NCBI RefSeq assembly: GCF_014863355.1
Contig: NZ_JACZEP010000005.1
Span: forward strand, 310,001-374,000
Origin: Aminobacter carboxidus
GTDB lineage: Bacteria > Pseudomonadota > Alphaproteobacteria > Rhizobiales > Rhizobiaceae
Direction of reading: 5' to 3'
Length of the DNA: 64,000 bases
Part shown: piece after piece, positions 18,546 to 29,338 of the stretch
Numbering within the stretch: position 1 is the first letter of the stretch
How the letters are laid out: each line of letters opens with the position of its first letter
The notes under the pieces: model-generated
Seen by the model: only the letters and a program-made list of their open reading frames with translations
The model's database searches: none
What the model was told of the DNA's origin: nothing
Position numbers and translations under genes: made by a program

Positions 18546-19442
18546 ATGAACAAGTTACCTCCACTTGCTGCTGTCCGCGCATTCGAAGCGGCAGCCCGAC
18601 ATCAGAGTTTCACGCGAGCTGCTGAGGAGCTGAGCATGACGCAGTCGGCCGTCAGCTATCAGATAAAGCTGCTTGAGGACCGTGTCGGGATGGCCCTGTT
18701 CATCAGGGAGCCGCGGCAGGTCACATTGACCTTGGCCGGTCGAGAACTGGTGCCAAAGATAACCGAGGCGCTTGGTCTTCTGGGTGCTGCTTTTGACGAC
18801 CTGACATCAAAGGCAAGTTCTGCCCTTGTGATCTCGGCCCTGCCGACAATCGCGTCAGCCTGGCTGATTCCAAGACTACGGTCTTTCCAGGACACGAACC
18901 CGAACATCAAGATCAGGATCAAGACGGGCGACACTGTTGACTTCACAAAGGACGATGTTGACGCGGTCATCCGAGGGGACGATGGTGAGTGGACACAACA
19001 TGAAGTCTTTCCCCTGTTCCCCATCGAGTACACTCCCGTTTGCACGCCGGAGTACCGTGACCGAGTTGGCCTTCACCAACCAGCAGATCTATTGGGGGGG
19101 CTCCGTTGCTACGGCGCCCCGCGATGGTGGAGCAGATGGCTGTCCGAAATTGGCGTTACAAAGAGCGCAGTTGGACTGAGCGTTGACCTTGTGCTCGGCG
19201 TTCAAGCCATGGATGTCGCACTGGCGCTCCAGGGCGAGGGCGTCGCCATGGTGGTGCCAACGTTCTTTCAGGATGAACTCACAAGTGGCCGTTTGATCCG
19301 GCCATTCGAGCATGTCGTACGTGACGGTCGATCCTATTCGCTGATCTATCCAAAGGCGCGGAGCAAGTCGAAAAAGGTGCGCATTTTCCGTGATTGGGTG
19401 ATCGGCGAAGCGAATGCAATCCACAGGAGCAGCCGCGCATAG
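18546..19442 (+). CDS. LysR family regulator, GcvA-like
   Basis: The 298-residue protein opens MNKLPPLAAVRAFEAAARHQSF. Its helix-turn-helix RAAEELSMTQSAVSYQIKLLEDRVG is the wording characteristic of GcvA-like LysR proteins. An effector domain follows (LVISALPTIASAWLIPRL near residue 97). GcvA relatives control glycine cleavage, beta-lactamase or other amino-acid functions. Here it lies divergently from the DUF1127 gene and convergent with the gamma-lyase-type gene 260 bases on, so its target is uncertain. An acquired amino-acid-responsive regulator is a reasonable guess. Confidence 0.88.
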   Translation: MNKLPPLAAVRAFEAAARHQSFTRAAEELSMTQSAVSYQIKLLEDRVGMALFIREPRQVTLTLAGRELVPKITEALGLLGAAFDDLTSKASSALVISALPTIASAWLIPRLRSFQDTNPNIKIRIKTGDTVDFTKDDVDAVIRGDDGEWTQHEVFPLFPIEYTPVCTPEYRDRVGLHQPADLLGGLRCYGAPRWWSRWLSEIGVTKSAVGLSVDLVLGVQAMDVALALQGEGVAMVVPTFFQDELTSGRLIRPFEHVVRDGRSYSLIYPKARSKSKKVRIFRDWVIGEANAIHRSSRA

Positions 19443-19701
19443 CGGCTCGGATTGGTCGCACCTGAACCGGTGAATGTCGTGTCCCCGAGGCCCTCTCGAT
19501 GACCAGTAGCGCGTTGACGCCGCCAGCGCCGCAGTTCCCAGTCGCCCCACGAATCAACGAGCCAGCGCGCGCTGCTCCGCTGGTTCGCATCGTCCGCGAC
19601 TATGAACGTTCCCCAAGCTGCCGGGCCGGTATTCCCGGCTCCGGGCAGGGATCTCATGGCGCCTGGCCGAACCATGTTTTAAGAAACGAGCACTAGAAAA
19701 C

Positions 19702-20985
19702 TTAGGCGGCAGCCAACGCTTGGGTGAGGTCAGCGACAAGGTCGTCGGGATGCTCGACGCCGATGGACAGCCGTATTGTCGATTCAAGAACGCCGATCCG
19801 TTCCCGGACGTCTTTGGGCACACCCGAATGGGTCATCGCGGCCGGGTGGCTCGCCAACGATTCCGTGCCACCGAGGCTGACGGCAAGCTTGAATATCTGC
19901 AGGGCGTTGAGAAAGGCAAACGCTGCGGCCTGACCACCGACAATGTCGAATGAGAACGTCGACCCGGCGCCTGTGCATTGTGTCTTGAAGACGTTAGCAG
20001 CGGGGGTGCCTTTGCCGAGGAAGGGCAGATAGGCCACCCTTGCGACCTTCGGATGCTCGGCCAGGAATTCAGCGGCGATGCGGGCGTTGGCGTTGGCCTT
20101 CTCCATGCGAATGCTCAGCGTTTCCAGCGAGCGACCGAGCATCCAGCAAGAGTGGGGATCGAGTTGCGTGCCAATCGCTCCCCTGAGAGCCTTGATCGGT
20201 TTGGTGACGGCCTTGCTGCCGAGGGCCGCCCCGGCGATCAGATCGGAATGGCCGCCCACATATTTGGTCAGGGAATAAACCGAAATGTCGACACCGTGGT
20301 CAAGTGGGCGCTGGAACACCGGTCCAAGCAACGTGTTGTCGCACACGATAACCGGGCGATAGCCTTGTTTGGCGGCGATCTCATCGGCGATGCGTGCGAC
20401 AGCCAAGAAATCGACCAACGTGTTGGTTGGATTCGAGGGCGTTTCGATAAAGATCACCGAGACGCGGCCTTGTTGGCGGCCTTCATCAGCGGCCGCGCGA
20501 ATGGCGATTTCATCAACGCCGTCGGCGAAACCAACAGCATGAATGCCGAAATTGGCCAAGGTTTTAGCAAACAACGTTTCAGTGCCGCCATAAAGAGGCT
20601 GTGAATGCACGATGGCATCGCCTGGACGCGCAAAGGCCAGCAAGGTGGTTGCGATCGCCGACATGCCGGACGAAAACAGGATGCACGCCTCTGCACCTTC
20701 GTAAACGGCGAGGCGATCCTCAACGATTTCGCTGTTGGGATGATTGAAGCGCGAGTAGACGAGGCCGGCTCCGGTTCCGCTCGGCGGCTCCTTGCGGCCG
20801 GAGACAAAATCGAAGAAATCGCGTCCCTCTTCCGCTGATTTGAACACGAATGTCGAGGTGAGGAACACGGGCGGCTTTACCGCTCCTTCCGACAGTTGCG
20901 GATCAAAGCCGTAGCTCAGCATCAATGTTTCGGGATGCAGCCGATGGTTTCCGATGTGCGTCTTGGAAGGTCGTGGGGCGGTCAT
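19702..20985 (-). CDS. Cys/Met metabolism PLP-dependent enzyme, methionine gamma-lyase/cystathionine gamma-synthase type
   Basis: The 427-residue enzyme has the gamma-family layout: [33 protein letters not shown] (substrate and cofactor region). It continues with [30 protein letters not shown] and the Schiff-base lysine in [16 protein letters not shown] (about residue 240). The C-terminus [18 protein letters not shown] is typical. Such enzymes split or form C-S bonds at the gamma position of methionine, cystathionine or homocysteine in the cytoplasm. The exact reaction cannot be fixed. The gene stands alone, with the GcvA-like regulator gene converging on it. Confidence 0.9.
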   Translation of the reverse strand: MTAPRPSKTHIGNHRLHPETLMLSYGFDPQLSEGAVKPPVFLTSTFVFKSAEEGRDFFDFVSGRKEPPSGTGAGLVYSRFNHPNSEIVEDRLAVYEGAEACILFSSGMSAIATTLLAFARPGDAIVHSQPLYGGTETLFAKTLANFGIHAVGFADGVDEIAIRAAADEGRQQGRVSVIFIETPSNPTNTLVDFLAVARIADEIAAKQGYRPVIVCDNTLLGPVFQRPLDHGVDISVYSLTKYVGGHSDLIAGAALGSKAVTKPIKALRGAIGTQLDPHSCWMLGRSLETLSIRMEKANANARIAAEFLAEHPKVARVAYLPFLGKGTPAANVFKTQCTGAGSTFSFDIVGGQAAAFAFLNALQIFKLAVSLGGTESLASHPAAMTHSGVPKDVRERIGVLESTIRLSIGVEHPDDLVADLTQALAAA

Positions 20986-21889
20986 GGCGGTCCTCGAGCT
21001 TGAAGCCTCAGCCGCATTTTATACCAGGACTGCAGGGTTTTGTTGCAGCGACTTCAATAAGGACGCAGGAGAAGATTGGTACGCTACGGTCCGGCAGCGG
21101 GAATTTTGAGTTGCTTGGCAGAGAACAGCCGGGATTCATTTCTGATCCTGCGTCTGAAACCACAGAAGAATTTTCCGAGATACTCGTCGGGCCGTGACGA
21201 ACGGGCTCTCGCCAGCAGAGCGAGAGGAGCGCAGTAGCCTCGACTAGTGGAAGGCTTCGGCGGGTTCGCCGATCACTAGTTCAAAGGAAGCGCGTATCCG
21301 CACCCGCGCCATCCGCCGAGCGATCATACCGATATGCCAGAATCGACTTTACAAGGACATCACGCCCAACGATTTGCTCGGCAGCAGGCCTTTTTCCCGA
21401 GGGACACGGGCCTGAGATTTCTTAGGCGGACAGTTCCATAATTCCTATTACGCGATTTTTTCAACCATAGGTGGTACGCTCACGCAACCAATCAAAAGCC
21501 GTTTACCGTCCGATTTAAAGTACAATCCCGACTATTTTAACCTACATAAGGCGGCTAATCCTCACGAGACTGGCAGCTGCGCGCTTTAGATACGCCCGCT
21601 CCTATATGTCCGCCCGACAAAGCACGGAGTCCGGTGGCTTTCAAGCCGACACAGCAATCCGGCAGTCAATGCCGGTCATGTGGCGCGCTTTGTCCGATGC
21701 CAAAGGCTACCGCGGCGCAGACGTCGTCGAGCTGCAAGCCTAAGCACCTGCATTGCATTATTGATGGTTGTATAGCCGTCTTTCCCGGCGACATGCTGCC
21801 CACTCCTTTACATTATCAAGGGGTCATGCAGTCATGTGGCATCAGGAGGAAATGGGAGGGCGGCGCGTTGGGAGGCGGCCGCATTGCAG
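20986..21889. other. About 900 bases without a recognisable gene
   Basis: No frame in this stretch shows a supported protein. Two things stand out. A nested stem-loop occupies 21244-21279: inner arms TCGGCG/CGCCGA around GGTT, with outer CTAGTG/CACTAG. From about 21425 to 21560 the sequence becomes distinctly A+T-rich with several T runs, which is unusual for this DNA and may be a promoter region or acquired sequence. Short frames near 21634-21889 ahead of the activator gene have no family resemblance. Confidence 0.4.
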
Positions 21890-23788
21890 ATGTTTTCGCA
21901 TAGCGACCATATTCGCGAGATCGAAAGCGTCAGCCTCGGAGCTTCGACCGGGCGCGACGAGCAGGTGGTCAAGTCGTGGCTGCGCTGTATCGAGCAGCAT
22001 CGCCTCGACCCGACGCAGGCGTGCGAAGCCTACATCCTACCCGACGGGGAACTGCGCGAGCATCGCCAGCAGTCGGAGGAACTCATTGCCATCGCCCGTT
22101 CCGGCCTGGAAAACCTGTTCCGGCAGGTGGCGGGTCAGAATTACGTCCTGCTGCTTTCCGACAGCAAGGGCGTGACGGTCGATTTTCTCGGTGATCCGTT
22201 GTTCGACAACAATCTGCGCAAGGCCGGTCTGTATCTGGGTTCGGAGTGGTCGGAGGCGCGCGCCGGAACCTGTGCCGTCGGCGCTTGCCTGGAGGCGGGC
22301 GAGGCCCTGACCATCCACCAGACTGATCATTTCGACAACACGCATACGCCATTGTCTTGCACCGCGGCTCCGGTCTACGACACCACTGGCGAACTCGCCG
22401 CCGTGCTCGACATTTCGCTGTTGAGCTCACCGATCCGCAAGACCAGCCAGAACCTCGCGCTGCATTTAGTTGCAGCCACCGTGAGACGGATCGAACTGGC
22501 CAATCTGATGGCCCAGACCCGCGACGAATGGGTGCTGCGCTTTGCCCGCTCTCCAGAGTTCCTCGACGTCGACCCGGAGGCGGCGATTTCCATTGATGGC
22601 GCCGGCCGCATCATCGGCATGACCCATGGCGGCGCCAAGATACTGGCGCGTTCGGTCGGGCTCGACTGGCGCCAGCCGGACGGGCTGATCGGCCAGCCGA
22701 TCGCGCGCTTCTTTGACATGCAGATCGACGACCTGCCCGACCTCACCCGGCGGCGCCCGACACAGGACCGCCTGGTCTTCGCCCGCGACGGCAACGCGCT
22801 GTTTGCCCACGCCATCGAGCCGCATCACAAGGTCCAGGTGCCGGCGCTGGCGCGCGACCAGATCCCGGTTTCGCTGCGCCGCCTGAGCGGCGGCGATCCG
22901 CAAATGGCGGCGCTCCAGGCCAAGGCGGCGAAGCTCGCCGGCAAGCCCCTGCCGATCCTGCTCCAGGGCGAGACCGGCACCGGCAAGGAATATCTCGCCA
23001 AGGCCATCCACGACGGCGCTGACGCCAAGGGCAAGTTCGTCGCCATCAACTGCGCCGCCATTCCAGAGCAGTTGATCGAAAGCGAGCTGTTCGGCCACCT
23101 GCCCGGCGCATTTACCGGCGCCTCGGCCAAGGGCCGCAAAGGACTGATCGAGGAGGCCGACGGCGGCACGCTGTTCCTCGACGAGGTCGGCGACATGCCG
23201 TTTGCGTTACAAAGCCGGTTCCTGCGCGTGCTGGCCGAACGGGAAGTGCTGCCGGTGGGTGCATCGCGGCCGAAGCCGGTGGACCTCAGGATCATCTCGG
23301 CATCCCACCGCGATCTTGGTTCGCTCGTGCAGGAAGGGCGCTTCCGCGAGGACCTCTACTATCGCCTGAACGCCGCAACGCTTTCCATCCCGCCGCTGCG
23401 CGAGCGCAGCGACTTCGACTGGCTGCTCGACACGGTCATCGCCCGCCATCGGCTGGACGGTGAAACGCTGACAATCGCACCCGCGGCACAGCTCGCACTG
23501 CGCGCCCATGGCTGGCCGGGCAACATCCGCGAACTCGACAACGTGATCGCGGTTGCGGCGGCGCTCTGCCAGGAAGGCGTTATCGAGCTATGCGACCTGC
23601 CCGAGGCGCTGGTGGCGGCCACCGAGGTCACCGGCTGCCAAAGCGATACGGACTCTGGCGCGGCGACGCTGAAGGCGATGCTTACCGCATGTAACTGGAA
23701 CGTTTCTGAAACCGCCCGCCGCCTGGGCGTCGACCGGTCCACTATCCACCGCCAGATCAAGCGCTACGGGCTAATTGCGCTCAACTGA
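21890..23788 (+). CDS. Sigma54-dependent transcriptional activator, AcoR type (GAF-AAA+-Fis HTH)
   Basis: From the ATG at 21890 the protein has 632 residues; a GTG at 21836 would add 18 unconserved residues. An N-terminal segment RDEQVVKSWLRCIEQHRLDP and a GAF-like sensor occupy residues 1-250. The AAA+ domain starts near 340 with Walker A GETGTGKEYLAKAI. The sigma54-contact motif GAFTGA lies near 405 and Walker B GTLFLDEVGDMP near 426. A Fis-type helix-turn-helix NVSETARRLGVDRSTIHRQIKRYG ends the protein. AcoR-type activators use ATP to open sigma54 promoters in response to an alcohol, aldehyde or ketone. A perfect sigma54 promoter and a palindrome lie immediately downstream, so its target is surely the flavin monooxygenase gene. 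Confidence 0.94.
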   Translation: MFSHSDHIREIESVSLGASTGRDEQVVKSWLRCIEQHRLDPTQACEAYILPDGELREHRQQSEELIAIARSGLENLFRQVAGQNYVLLLSDSKGVTVDFLGDPLFDNNLRKAGLYLGSEWSEARAGTCAVGACLEAGEALTIHQTDHFDNTHTPLSCTAAPVYDTTGELAAVLDISLLSSPIRKTSQNLALHLVAATVRRIELANLMAQTRDEWVLRFARSPEFLDVDPEAAISIDGAGRIIGMTHGGAKILARSVGLDWRQPDGLIGQPIARFFDMQIDDLPDLTRRRPTQDRLVFARDGNALFAHAIEPHHKVQVPALARDQIPVSLRRLSGGDPQMAALQAKAAKLAGKPLPILLQGETGTGKEYLAKAIHDGADAKGKFVAINCAAIPEQLIESELFGHLPGAFTGASAKGRKGLIEEADGGTLFLDEVGDMPFALQSRFLRVLAEREVLPVGASRPKPVDLRIISASHRDLGSLVQEGRFREDLYYRLNAATLSIPPLRERSDFDWLLDTVIARHRLDGETLTIAPAAQLALRAHGWPGNIRELDNVIAVAAALCQEGVIELCDLPEALVAATEVTGCQSDTDSGAATLKAMLTACNWNVSETARRLGVDRSTIHRQIKRYGLIALN

Positions 23789-23815
23789 GCTGTTGCAGCG
23801 CCTGCTGCAACAGCT
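23788..23815. promoter_or_regulatory. Perfect inverted repeat, probable activator binding site
   Basis: Arms AGCTGTTGCAG and CTGCAACAGCT (11 bp each, exact) flank a 6-base spacer. The left arm overlaps the final base of the activator stop codon. A half-site CTGCAACAG recurs at 23835-23843. The repeat is about 80 bases upstream of the -24/-12 promoter, a normal position for an enhancer-type site. Confidence 0.75.
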
Positions 23816-23894
23816 GTGGCGTGCCGCAGGCGCGCTGCAACAGGTCCTGCCTCACCTTCCCCTGGAAACCCGGCCTTTCCCGCGATCCGCAACT

Positions 23895-23910
23895 TGGCAC
23901 GGCACTTGCT
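23895..23910 (+). promoter_or_regulatory. Sigma54 (-24/-12) promoter
   Basis: TGGCAC, five bases, TTGCT: the invariant GG and GC dinucleotides are ten bases apart (GG at 23896-23897, GC at 23908-23909) and the match to the sigma54 consensus is exact. It lies between the activator gene and the monooxygenase gene, which starts about 180 bases on. Confidence 0.9.
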
Positions 23911-24091
23911 GTGCATGGAGCGACCGCAATCGGAGGAAAGCCTATCGAACAGTTCGGGCATCGACGCCCCGGCTGAACGCTGCAGAAATACCGGGGAGAT
24001 TCTGACCTGTCCGCCAAGTCCCCACCTCGGGATCGCGCCAGGCAAGGCGCCGCTCCCTGGCAAACCACCATCGACAATTCGGAGGAAAAAA

Positions 24092-25894
24092 ATGCTCGAC
24101 GACAGCCCACAGATCAAGATCGACAGCATTCTCGGCGAGCTGGAAAAGGCACTTGCGGGCGGCAACATCGACGCCGCCGTGAACCTGTTCCAGGCGGACT
24201 GCTACTGGCGCGACCTCGTGACGTTCACCTGGAATCTCAAGACCATGGAAGGCCACGACCAGGTCCGCGACATGCTGAAGAGCCAGCTGGCGTCGACCAA
24301 GCCGGGACGGTTCCGCCAGGACGACAAGGAACTGGCCAGCCAGAACGACGGCATAACCGACGGCTGGTTCGAGTTCGAGACCGCGGTGGCACGCGGCTAT
24401 GGCCACATCAGGCTCAAGAACGGTCTGATATGGACGCTGCTGACCACAATGAGCGAGTTGAAGGGCCACGAGGAACCCAAGGGCTTGCTGCGCCCGATGG
24501 GCGCCGAGCATGGCAGCGACGCCGGCCGCCGGACGTGGAAGGAAAAGCGCGAAGCCGAGGAGGTCGAGCTCGGCTTCACTACCCAGCCCTACACCGTCAT
24601 CATCGGCGGCGGCCAGGGCGGCATCGCGCTCGGGGCCAGGCTGCGGCAGCTGGGCGTGCCGACCATCATCATCGAGAAGAACGAGCGGCCTGGCGACAGC
24701 TGGCGCAAGCGCTACAAGTCGCTCTGCCTGCACGATCCGGTCTGGTACGATCACCTGCCCTACATCCCATTCCCCGAGAACTGGCCGGTCTTTGCGCCGA
24801 AGGACAAGATCGGCGACTGGCTGGAGATGTACACCAAGGTCATGGAGCTCAACTACTGGAGCTCGACCATCTGCAAATCCGCCGGCTATGACGAGACTGC
24901 CGCGGAATGGACCGTCGTAGTCGAACGCGACGGCCAGGAGATCGTGCTGAAGCCCAAACAGCTGGTGCTGGCGACAGGCATGTCCGGCAAGGCAAACGTC
25001 CCGAAATTCAAGGGCCAGGACATCTTCAAGGGCGAGCAGCAGCACTCCTCGCAGCACCCCGGGCCGGACGCCTACACGAGAAAGAAGGTCGTGGTCGTCG
25101 GCTCCAACAACTCCGCGCATGACATCTGCGCTGCCCTTTGGGAGGGCGGCGCCGACGTCACCATGCTGCAGCGCTCCTCCACCCACATCGTCAAGTCCGA
25201 CTCCCTGATGGAGATCGGGCTCGGCGACCTCTATTCGGAGCGCGCCATCGCTTCGGGCATGACGACGCGCAAGGCAGACCTGATCTTCGCATCCCTGCCC
25301 TATCGCATCATGCACGAGTTCCAGGTGCCTATTTACAACAAGATCCGCGACAAGGACGCAGCCTTCTACGAGCGGTTGGAGAAAGCCGGCTTCATGCTCG
25401 ACTTCGGCGACGACGAGTCCGGCCTGTTCATGAAGTACCTCCGGCGCGGCTCTGGCTACTATATCGACGTTGGCGCCTGCGACCTCGTTGCCGACGGCCG
25501 GATCAAGCTAGTCAGCGGCGTCGGCGTCGAGAGGCTGACGGAAACCTCGATCGTGCTCGACGACGGGCGCGAACTGGAAGCCGACCTCATCGTCTATGCG
25601 ACCGGCTACGGCTCGATGAACGGCTGGGCAGCCGACCTGATCAGCCAGGACGTCGCCGACAAAGTTGGCAAATGCTGGGGACTCGGCTCCAGCACCACCA
25701 AGGACCCCGGTCCCTGGGAAGGCGAGCAGCGCAACATGTGGAAGCCGACCCAGCAGGAAGCGCTGTGGTTCCACGGCGGAAACCTGCACCAATCCAGGCA
25801 TTATTCGCAATACCTCTCCCTGCAGATCAAGGCGCGCCAGGCAGGGATCGCCACGCAGGTCTACGGGCTACAGGACGTTCACCACAAGGCCTGA
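24092..25894 (+). CDS. NTF2-like domain fused to flavin-containing monooxygenase
   Basis: The ATG at 24092 follows GGAGGAAAAAA and gives 600 residues. Residues 10-150 form an NTF2/SnoaL-like domain (LEKALAGGNIDAAVNLFQADCYWRDLV). An FMO domain follows: FAD site VIIGGGQGGIALGARL near 170, the YUCCA-like WRKRYKSLCLHDPVWYDHLP, the FMO signature FKGEQQHS near 312, NADPH site VVVGSNNSAHD near 334 and VYATGYGS near 500. Such enzymes oxygenate N, S or carbonyl compounds with NADPH and O2. The sigma54 promoter in front and the aldehyde dehydrogenase downstream suggest an inducible pathway that ends in an aldehyde. The substrate is unknown; the NTF2 part may shape the active site or the dimer. Confidence 0.9.
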   Translation: MLDDSPQIKIDSILGELEKALAGGNIDAAVNLFQADCYWRDLVTFTWNLKTMEGHDQVRDMLKSQLASTKPGRFRQDDKELASQNDGITDGWFEFETAVARGYGHIRLKNGLIWTLLTTMSELKGHEEPKGLLRPMGAEHGSDAGRRTWKEKREAEEVELGFTTQPYTVIIGGGQGGIALGARLRQLGVPTIIIEKNERPGDSWRKRYKSLCLHDPVWYDHLPYIPFPENWPVFAPKDKIGDWLEMYTKVMELNYWSSTICKSAGYDETAAEWTVVVERDGQEIVLKPKQLVLATGMSGKANVPKFKGQDIFKGEQQHSSQHPGPDAYTRKKVVVVGSNNSAHDICAALWEGGADVTMLQRSSTHIVKSDSLMEIGLGDLYSERAIASGMTTRKADLIFASLPYRIMHEFQVPIYNKIRDKDAAFYERLEKAGFMLDFGDDESGLFMKYLRRGSGYYIDVGACDLVADGRIKLVSGVGVERLTETSIVLDDGRELEADLIVYATGYGSMNGWAADLISQDVADKVGKCWGLGSSTTKDPGPWEGEQRNMWKPTQQEALWFHGGNLHQSRHYSQYLSLQIKARQAGIATQVYGLQDVHHKA

Positions 25895-26037
25895 CGTCCG
25901 GCCGCCACAGGCCGGCGAGCTTCCCCGCTCGCCGGCCTGGATGCACGTCTGGGTCTAAGGGCTAATTGACCAGAGCGTTGAAGCAGGCAACGACTGTGCG
26001 GGAACGGCAAGGAAGGGTGCAGACGTCGGAGGAGAGG

Positions 26038-27003
26038 ATGAGAGGCACCGCAATCGTCGAGCATGCCGACAAGGTACAGGCGGCATTGAAGTCGAGCGAC
26101 GCTGCGCGTTCGGCGCTTGTCGCTTCCTGGCAACGATCGTCGCAGCACCGTCTGGACCCGACGCACCGAAGCCCTCCCGAGCGCCTGACCGAGGCCGAGC
26201 TGTCGCTGGCCAGGCAGCGCATCGAGCCCCTGGTATCAGCGGCCCAGTCCAGCCTCGATCGACTCTATCTCGCCGTCGGCGGGGTCGGCTGCTGCGTGCT
26301 CCTGGCCGACCGCGACGGTATCCCAGTCGAACGGCGCGGCGCCGTCGCCGATGACGAAACCTTCCATGGCTGGGGCCTGTGGACAGGCACCATCTGGAGC
26401 GAGGAAAGCGAGGGAACTAACGCCATCGGCACCAGCCTCGTCGAGCAGCGGCCGCTGACCATCCATCGCGGCCAGCACTTCCTGTCGCGCAATACGGCAC
26501 TTTCCTGCACCACCGCCCCAATCTACGACCACCATGGCAATGTAGCAGCGGCCCTCGACGTATCGTCCTGCCGGGCCGACCTGACCGAAGGTTTCGTGAA
26601 CCTGATCGCACTTGCCGTGGGCGATGCTGCGCGCCGCATCGAGGCCGACAATTTCCGCCTCGCCTTCCCCGAAGCCCGTATCATCCTGACGCCTGAAGTC
26701 GAGCGCAACCCTGGCGGCATGATCGCCGTCGATGCCGACGACCTGGTCATCGGCGCAACGAGGCAGGCTCGCCTGACCTATAGCATCACGAGGGAAAGGC
26801 TCGAGCGGCGGCTGCCTGTCGCCGATATTGTCGGGGGCCACATGAGGGTCGCGGAAGACCTCGACGAGGCCGCACGTGCAGCACTTCACCGCGCGCTTTC
26901 ACGTGCCGACGGCAACGTCTCCGCTGCGGCCCAGCAGCTCGGCATTTCGCGTGCCACCCTGCACCGCAAGCTCAATCGCCTCGGCATCCGCCGCGCACAT
27001 TGA
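26038..27003 (+). CDS. AcoR-type regulator lacking the AAA+ domain (GAF-Fis HTH)
   Basis: The ATG at 26038 follows GGAGGAGAGG and gives 321 residues. The N-terminus ([19 protein letters not shown]) and the GAF-like sensor ([27 protein letters not shown], then [11 protein letters not shown]) closely match the full-length activator at 21890. The roughly 230-residue AAA+ ATPase with GAFTGA is absent. A linker leads directly to the Fis-type helix-turn-helix [26 protein letters not shown]. Without the ATPase it cannot remodel sigma54 polymerase by itself. It may regulate a sigma70 promoter, repress, or modulate the full-length paralogue. A perfect palindrome begins 13 bases after its stop, in front of the aldehyde dehydrogenase. 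Confidence 0.88.
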   Translation: MRGTAIVEHADKVQAALKSSDAARSALVASWQRSSQHRLDPTHRSPPERLTEAELSLARQRIEPLVSAAQSSLDRLYLAVGGVGCCVLLADRDGIPVERRGAVADDETFHGWGLWTGTIWSEESEGTNAIGTSLVEQRPLTIHRGQHFLSRNTALSCTTAPIYDHHGNVAAALDVSSCRADLTEGFVNLIALAVGDAARRIEADNFRLAFPEARIILTPEVERNPGGMIAVDADDLVIGATRQARLTYSITRERLERRLPVADIVGGHMRVAEDLDEAARAALHRALSRADGNVSAAAQQLGISRATLHRKLNRLGIRRAH

Positions 27004-27016
27004 TGTTGCTGCCCGG

Positions 27017-27040
27017 AACTGTCGCAATTGTGCGACAGTT
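27017..27040. promoter_or_regulatory. Perfect inverted repeat upstream of the aldehyde dehydrogenase gene
   Basis: Arms AACTGTCGCA and TGCGACAGTT (10 bp, exact) around ATTG. The core CTGT(C/T)GCA...TGC(A/G)ACAG is shared with the repeat at 23788-23815, but with a 4-base instead of an 8-base centre. It is the probable operator for the AAA+-less regulator or for both related regulators. Confidence 0.7.
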
Positions 27041-27143
27041 GGCACCGGCGATCTTCCCGACCCCGGCTGACACGACCCGGATATTCTCCGACGCTCCTCC
27101 CGACACGTTGCATCCCGCAGCGTTGCTTCTCGGGAGGAAGTCC

Positions 27144-28661
<1,518 letters not shown>

Positions 28662-28731
28662 GAGCCTCCCGGACTGCGCCGACGGCGTGACCACCCGGTC
28701 ACGCCGTCCAGTGATCATCGGAAGGCGCGAC

Positions 28732-29085
28732 ATGTTCGACAAACCATCTTTGGAAAAGGTCTCGGCGACGGCAGACGCGGAGACCCTGCTGGCGGAAATC
28801 ATCGCCGACCACGGGCCGGTACTAATCCACCAGTCCGGCGGCTGCTGCGACGGCTCGTCGCCAATGTGCTACCCACGCTCGGACTTCATCATCGGCGACA
28901 ACGATGTCCTACTTGGAACGATCGGCGAAACCCCAGTCTACATCAGCGCTTCACAGTTCGAGGTCTGGAAACACACCAACCTCATCATCGACGTTGTCCC
29001 CGGCCGGGGCGGTATGTTCTCGCTGGACAATGGTCGCGAAAAGCGACTTCTGACGCGTTCGACAATCTGCCCATCAACAATATGA
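28732..29085 (+). CDS. DUF779 family protein
   Basis: The ATG at 28732 (MFDKPSLEKVSATADAE) gives 117 residues. The signature LIHQSGGCCDGSSPMCYP with its paired cysteines near residue 40 identifies DUF779, as does the later FEVWKHTNLIIDVVPGRGGMFSLDNG. These proteins are almost always encoded next to AcoD-type aldehyde dehydrogenases, as here 70 bases downstream. A metal-binding or accessory role has been suggested for the cysteines but not established. The last residues (STICPSTI) differ from the usual ending, so a small 3' change is possible. Confidence 0.88.
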   Translation: MFDKPSLEKVSATADAETLLAEIIADHGPVLIHQSGGCCDGSSPMCYPRSDFIIGDNDVLLGTIGETPVYISASQFEVWKHTNLIIDVVPGRGGMFSLDNGREKRLLTRSTICPSTI

Positions 29086-29176
29086 CGTATGGCAACTTTT
29101 TGCCTCATCGGCGCACTGACGCGACACCTCCTGCCGCCTCATGACCGGTTTCGGCCACATCATCCAAGTGGCGAAA

Positions 29177-29205
29177 GGCCTGCCGGGAGGGATTCGCGGC
29201 AGGCC
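29177..29205. terminator. Hairpin after the aldehyde dehydrogenase operon
   Basis: Arms GGCCTGCCG and CGGCAGGCC (9 bp, exact) enclose an 11-base loop. No run of T follows on either strand, so it is at best a weak or factor-assisted terminator. It lies between the DUF779 gene and the convergent traB gene. Confidence 0.5.
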
Positions 29206-29338
29206 CCACTGATGAAGCGGAGGGTGGTTCTGGACCATCGCTTCATCACTTCAACTTTTGGGTTGCCTAACGGTTCCCCTTGCTAGCTTCGCACACATCG
29301 CTGGTCTCGGCCGAACCGCCGGAACTTGTCTTCTTTGA

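Noticed and set aside
23942..25315. 457-codon minus-strand frame opposite the flavin monooxygenase
   Set aside because: Shadow of a well-supported gene.
27039..27055. TGGCAC after the palindrome considered as a second sigma54 promoter
   Set aside because: Ten bases after the GG the sequence is CT, not GC, so the -12 element is missing.
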